Source: Hymenobacter terrenus (GTDB taxonomy: Bacteria; Bacteroidota; Bacteroidia; Cytophagales; Hymenobacteraceae). From it: a stretch of DNA of 64,000 nucleotides. Where the stretch lies: positions 1 through 64,000 of the forward strand of contig NZ_LATM01000007.1 of the NCBI RefSeq assembly GCF_000972495.1. The letters are read 5' to 3'. Within the stretch, counting starts at the first letter, position 1. Each line of letters begins with the position of its first letter. The notes under the pieces were generated by a model, which was not told the DNA's origin, made no database searches, and worked only from the letters and a program-made list of their open reading frames with translations. Positions 63,721-64,000 of the stretch are shown one piece after another. The translations under genes were made by a program, and so were the position numbers.

Positions 63721-64000
63721 TTAATTCTTCAGTTTCTCCAGCGCCTGCTGCTTCTTTCCGGCATCATCCAGCTGCCCATCAATCAGCCCATTGCCGCCGT
63801 ACACGATGCGCTCGCCGGCCAGGGCCACCAGGCGCACGCGCTTGCGCTCGCCGGGCTCGAAGCGTACCGCCGTGCCCGCCGGGATGTTAAGGCGGAAACC
63901 GTAGGCTGCCGCGCGGTCGAAGTGCAGCGCCGCGTTGGTTTCGAAGAAGGGATAGTGCGAGCCGACCTGCACGGGCCGGTCGCCCATGTTCACAACGTCC
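63721..64000 (-). CDS. ureB: Urease beta subunit, 5' end beyond the window
   Basis: The visible 93 residues are the C-terminal part of the small structural subunit: [60 protein letters not shown] and [16 protein letters not shown]. The usual GSHYHFFE reads GSHYPFFE here. Coding continues past base 64000 without a start, and the preceding residues (DVVN) fit the family, so the ATG at 63993 is internal. UreB surrounds the UreC active site in the urease trimer. ureA should lie just outside the window. Confidence 0.93.
   Translation of the reverse strand, partial: DVVNMGDRPVQVGSHYPFFETNAALHFDRAAAYGFRLNIPAGTAVRFEPGERKRVRLVALAGERIVYGGNGLIDGQLDDAGKKQQALEKLKN

Noticed and set aside
63721..63993. Complete short ureB starting at ATG 63993
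   Set aside because: Coding sequence continues upstream of this Met to the window edge, and the family N-terminus is missing.

Overview
The window looks like chromosomal DNA of a Bacteroidota bacterium of the Hymenobacter type (Cytophagales). Pointers are tandem SusC/SusD outer-membrane pairs, type IX secretion (T9SS) parts (PorQ, a PorE-like protein, a T9SS-sorted secreted protein), LytS/LytTR two-component genes, a methylmalonyl-CoA mutase pair, split 5'-nucleotidase genes, and a mostly GC-rich genome with sharply AT-rich islands. The genus is an inference; no rRNA or tRNA gene was seen.

Layout. 1-16.6 kb: three tandem SusC/SusD modules. The first SusC is cut by the window edge. The second and third modules are clear paralogues, each ending in a small extra lipoprotein; hairpin terminators close all three. 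16.6-24.3 kb: hslU, porQ and lon on the minus strand, then a divergent PorE-like OmpA/beta-propeller protein. 24.3-29.7 kb: a 21-bp repeat island, an overlapping three-gene set (HAD phosphatase, unknown, Gre-like), a frameshifted nucleotidyltransferase with a small partner, GH3, OsmC, a PH-like membrane protein and a Uma2 nuclease. 29.8-37.6 kb: dnaA, two 5'-nucleotidase half-genes, and mutA-mutB; mutB carries an in-frame palindromic insertion. 37.6-44.4 kb: an accessory island with an AT-rich orphan, a 164-bp MITE that has split a terminator, a Fic gene fragment, a possible mutB tail relic, a YkuD-like gene followed by three tandem paralogous lipoproteins, a mosaic Fic gene, a 21-bp repeat island with a 36-bp-arm hairpin, and an unknown 322-residue protein. 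44.5-49.5 kb: a T9SS substrate, a TonB-type transducer, an ankyrin protein and a frameshifted J-like membrane protein. 49.5-64 kb: a dispersed urease cluster (ureD; ureG, ureF, ureC and partial ureB on the opposite strand), interleaved with a TonB-dependent receptor, a TlpA-like oxidoreductase, a LytS/LytTR pair, a TPR histidine kinase, and an AT-rich orphan between ureB and ureC.

How it works together. The SusCD modules, the later TonB receptor and the TonB-type protein point to energised outer-membrane uptake; the Por proteins and the CTD-bearing protein point to T9SS export. Urease genes would give a nickel urease with UreD/F/G maturation (ureA and ureE would lie outside the window). The mutase pair interconverts succinyl-CoA and methylmalonyl-CoA.

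The most unusual content is structural: three islands of degenerate tandem repeats with exactly the same 21-bp period, a MITE with 10-bp target duplication inside a terminator, a palindrome that became protein in mutB, two copies of a long palindromic element, and a tandem three-copy lipoprotein family of unknown function.
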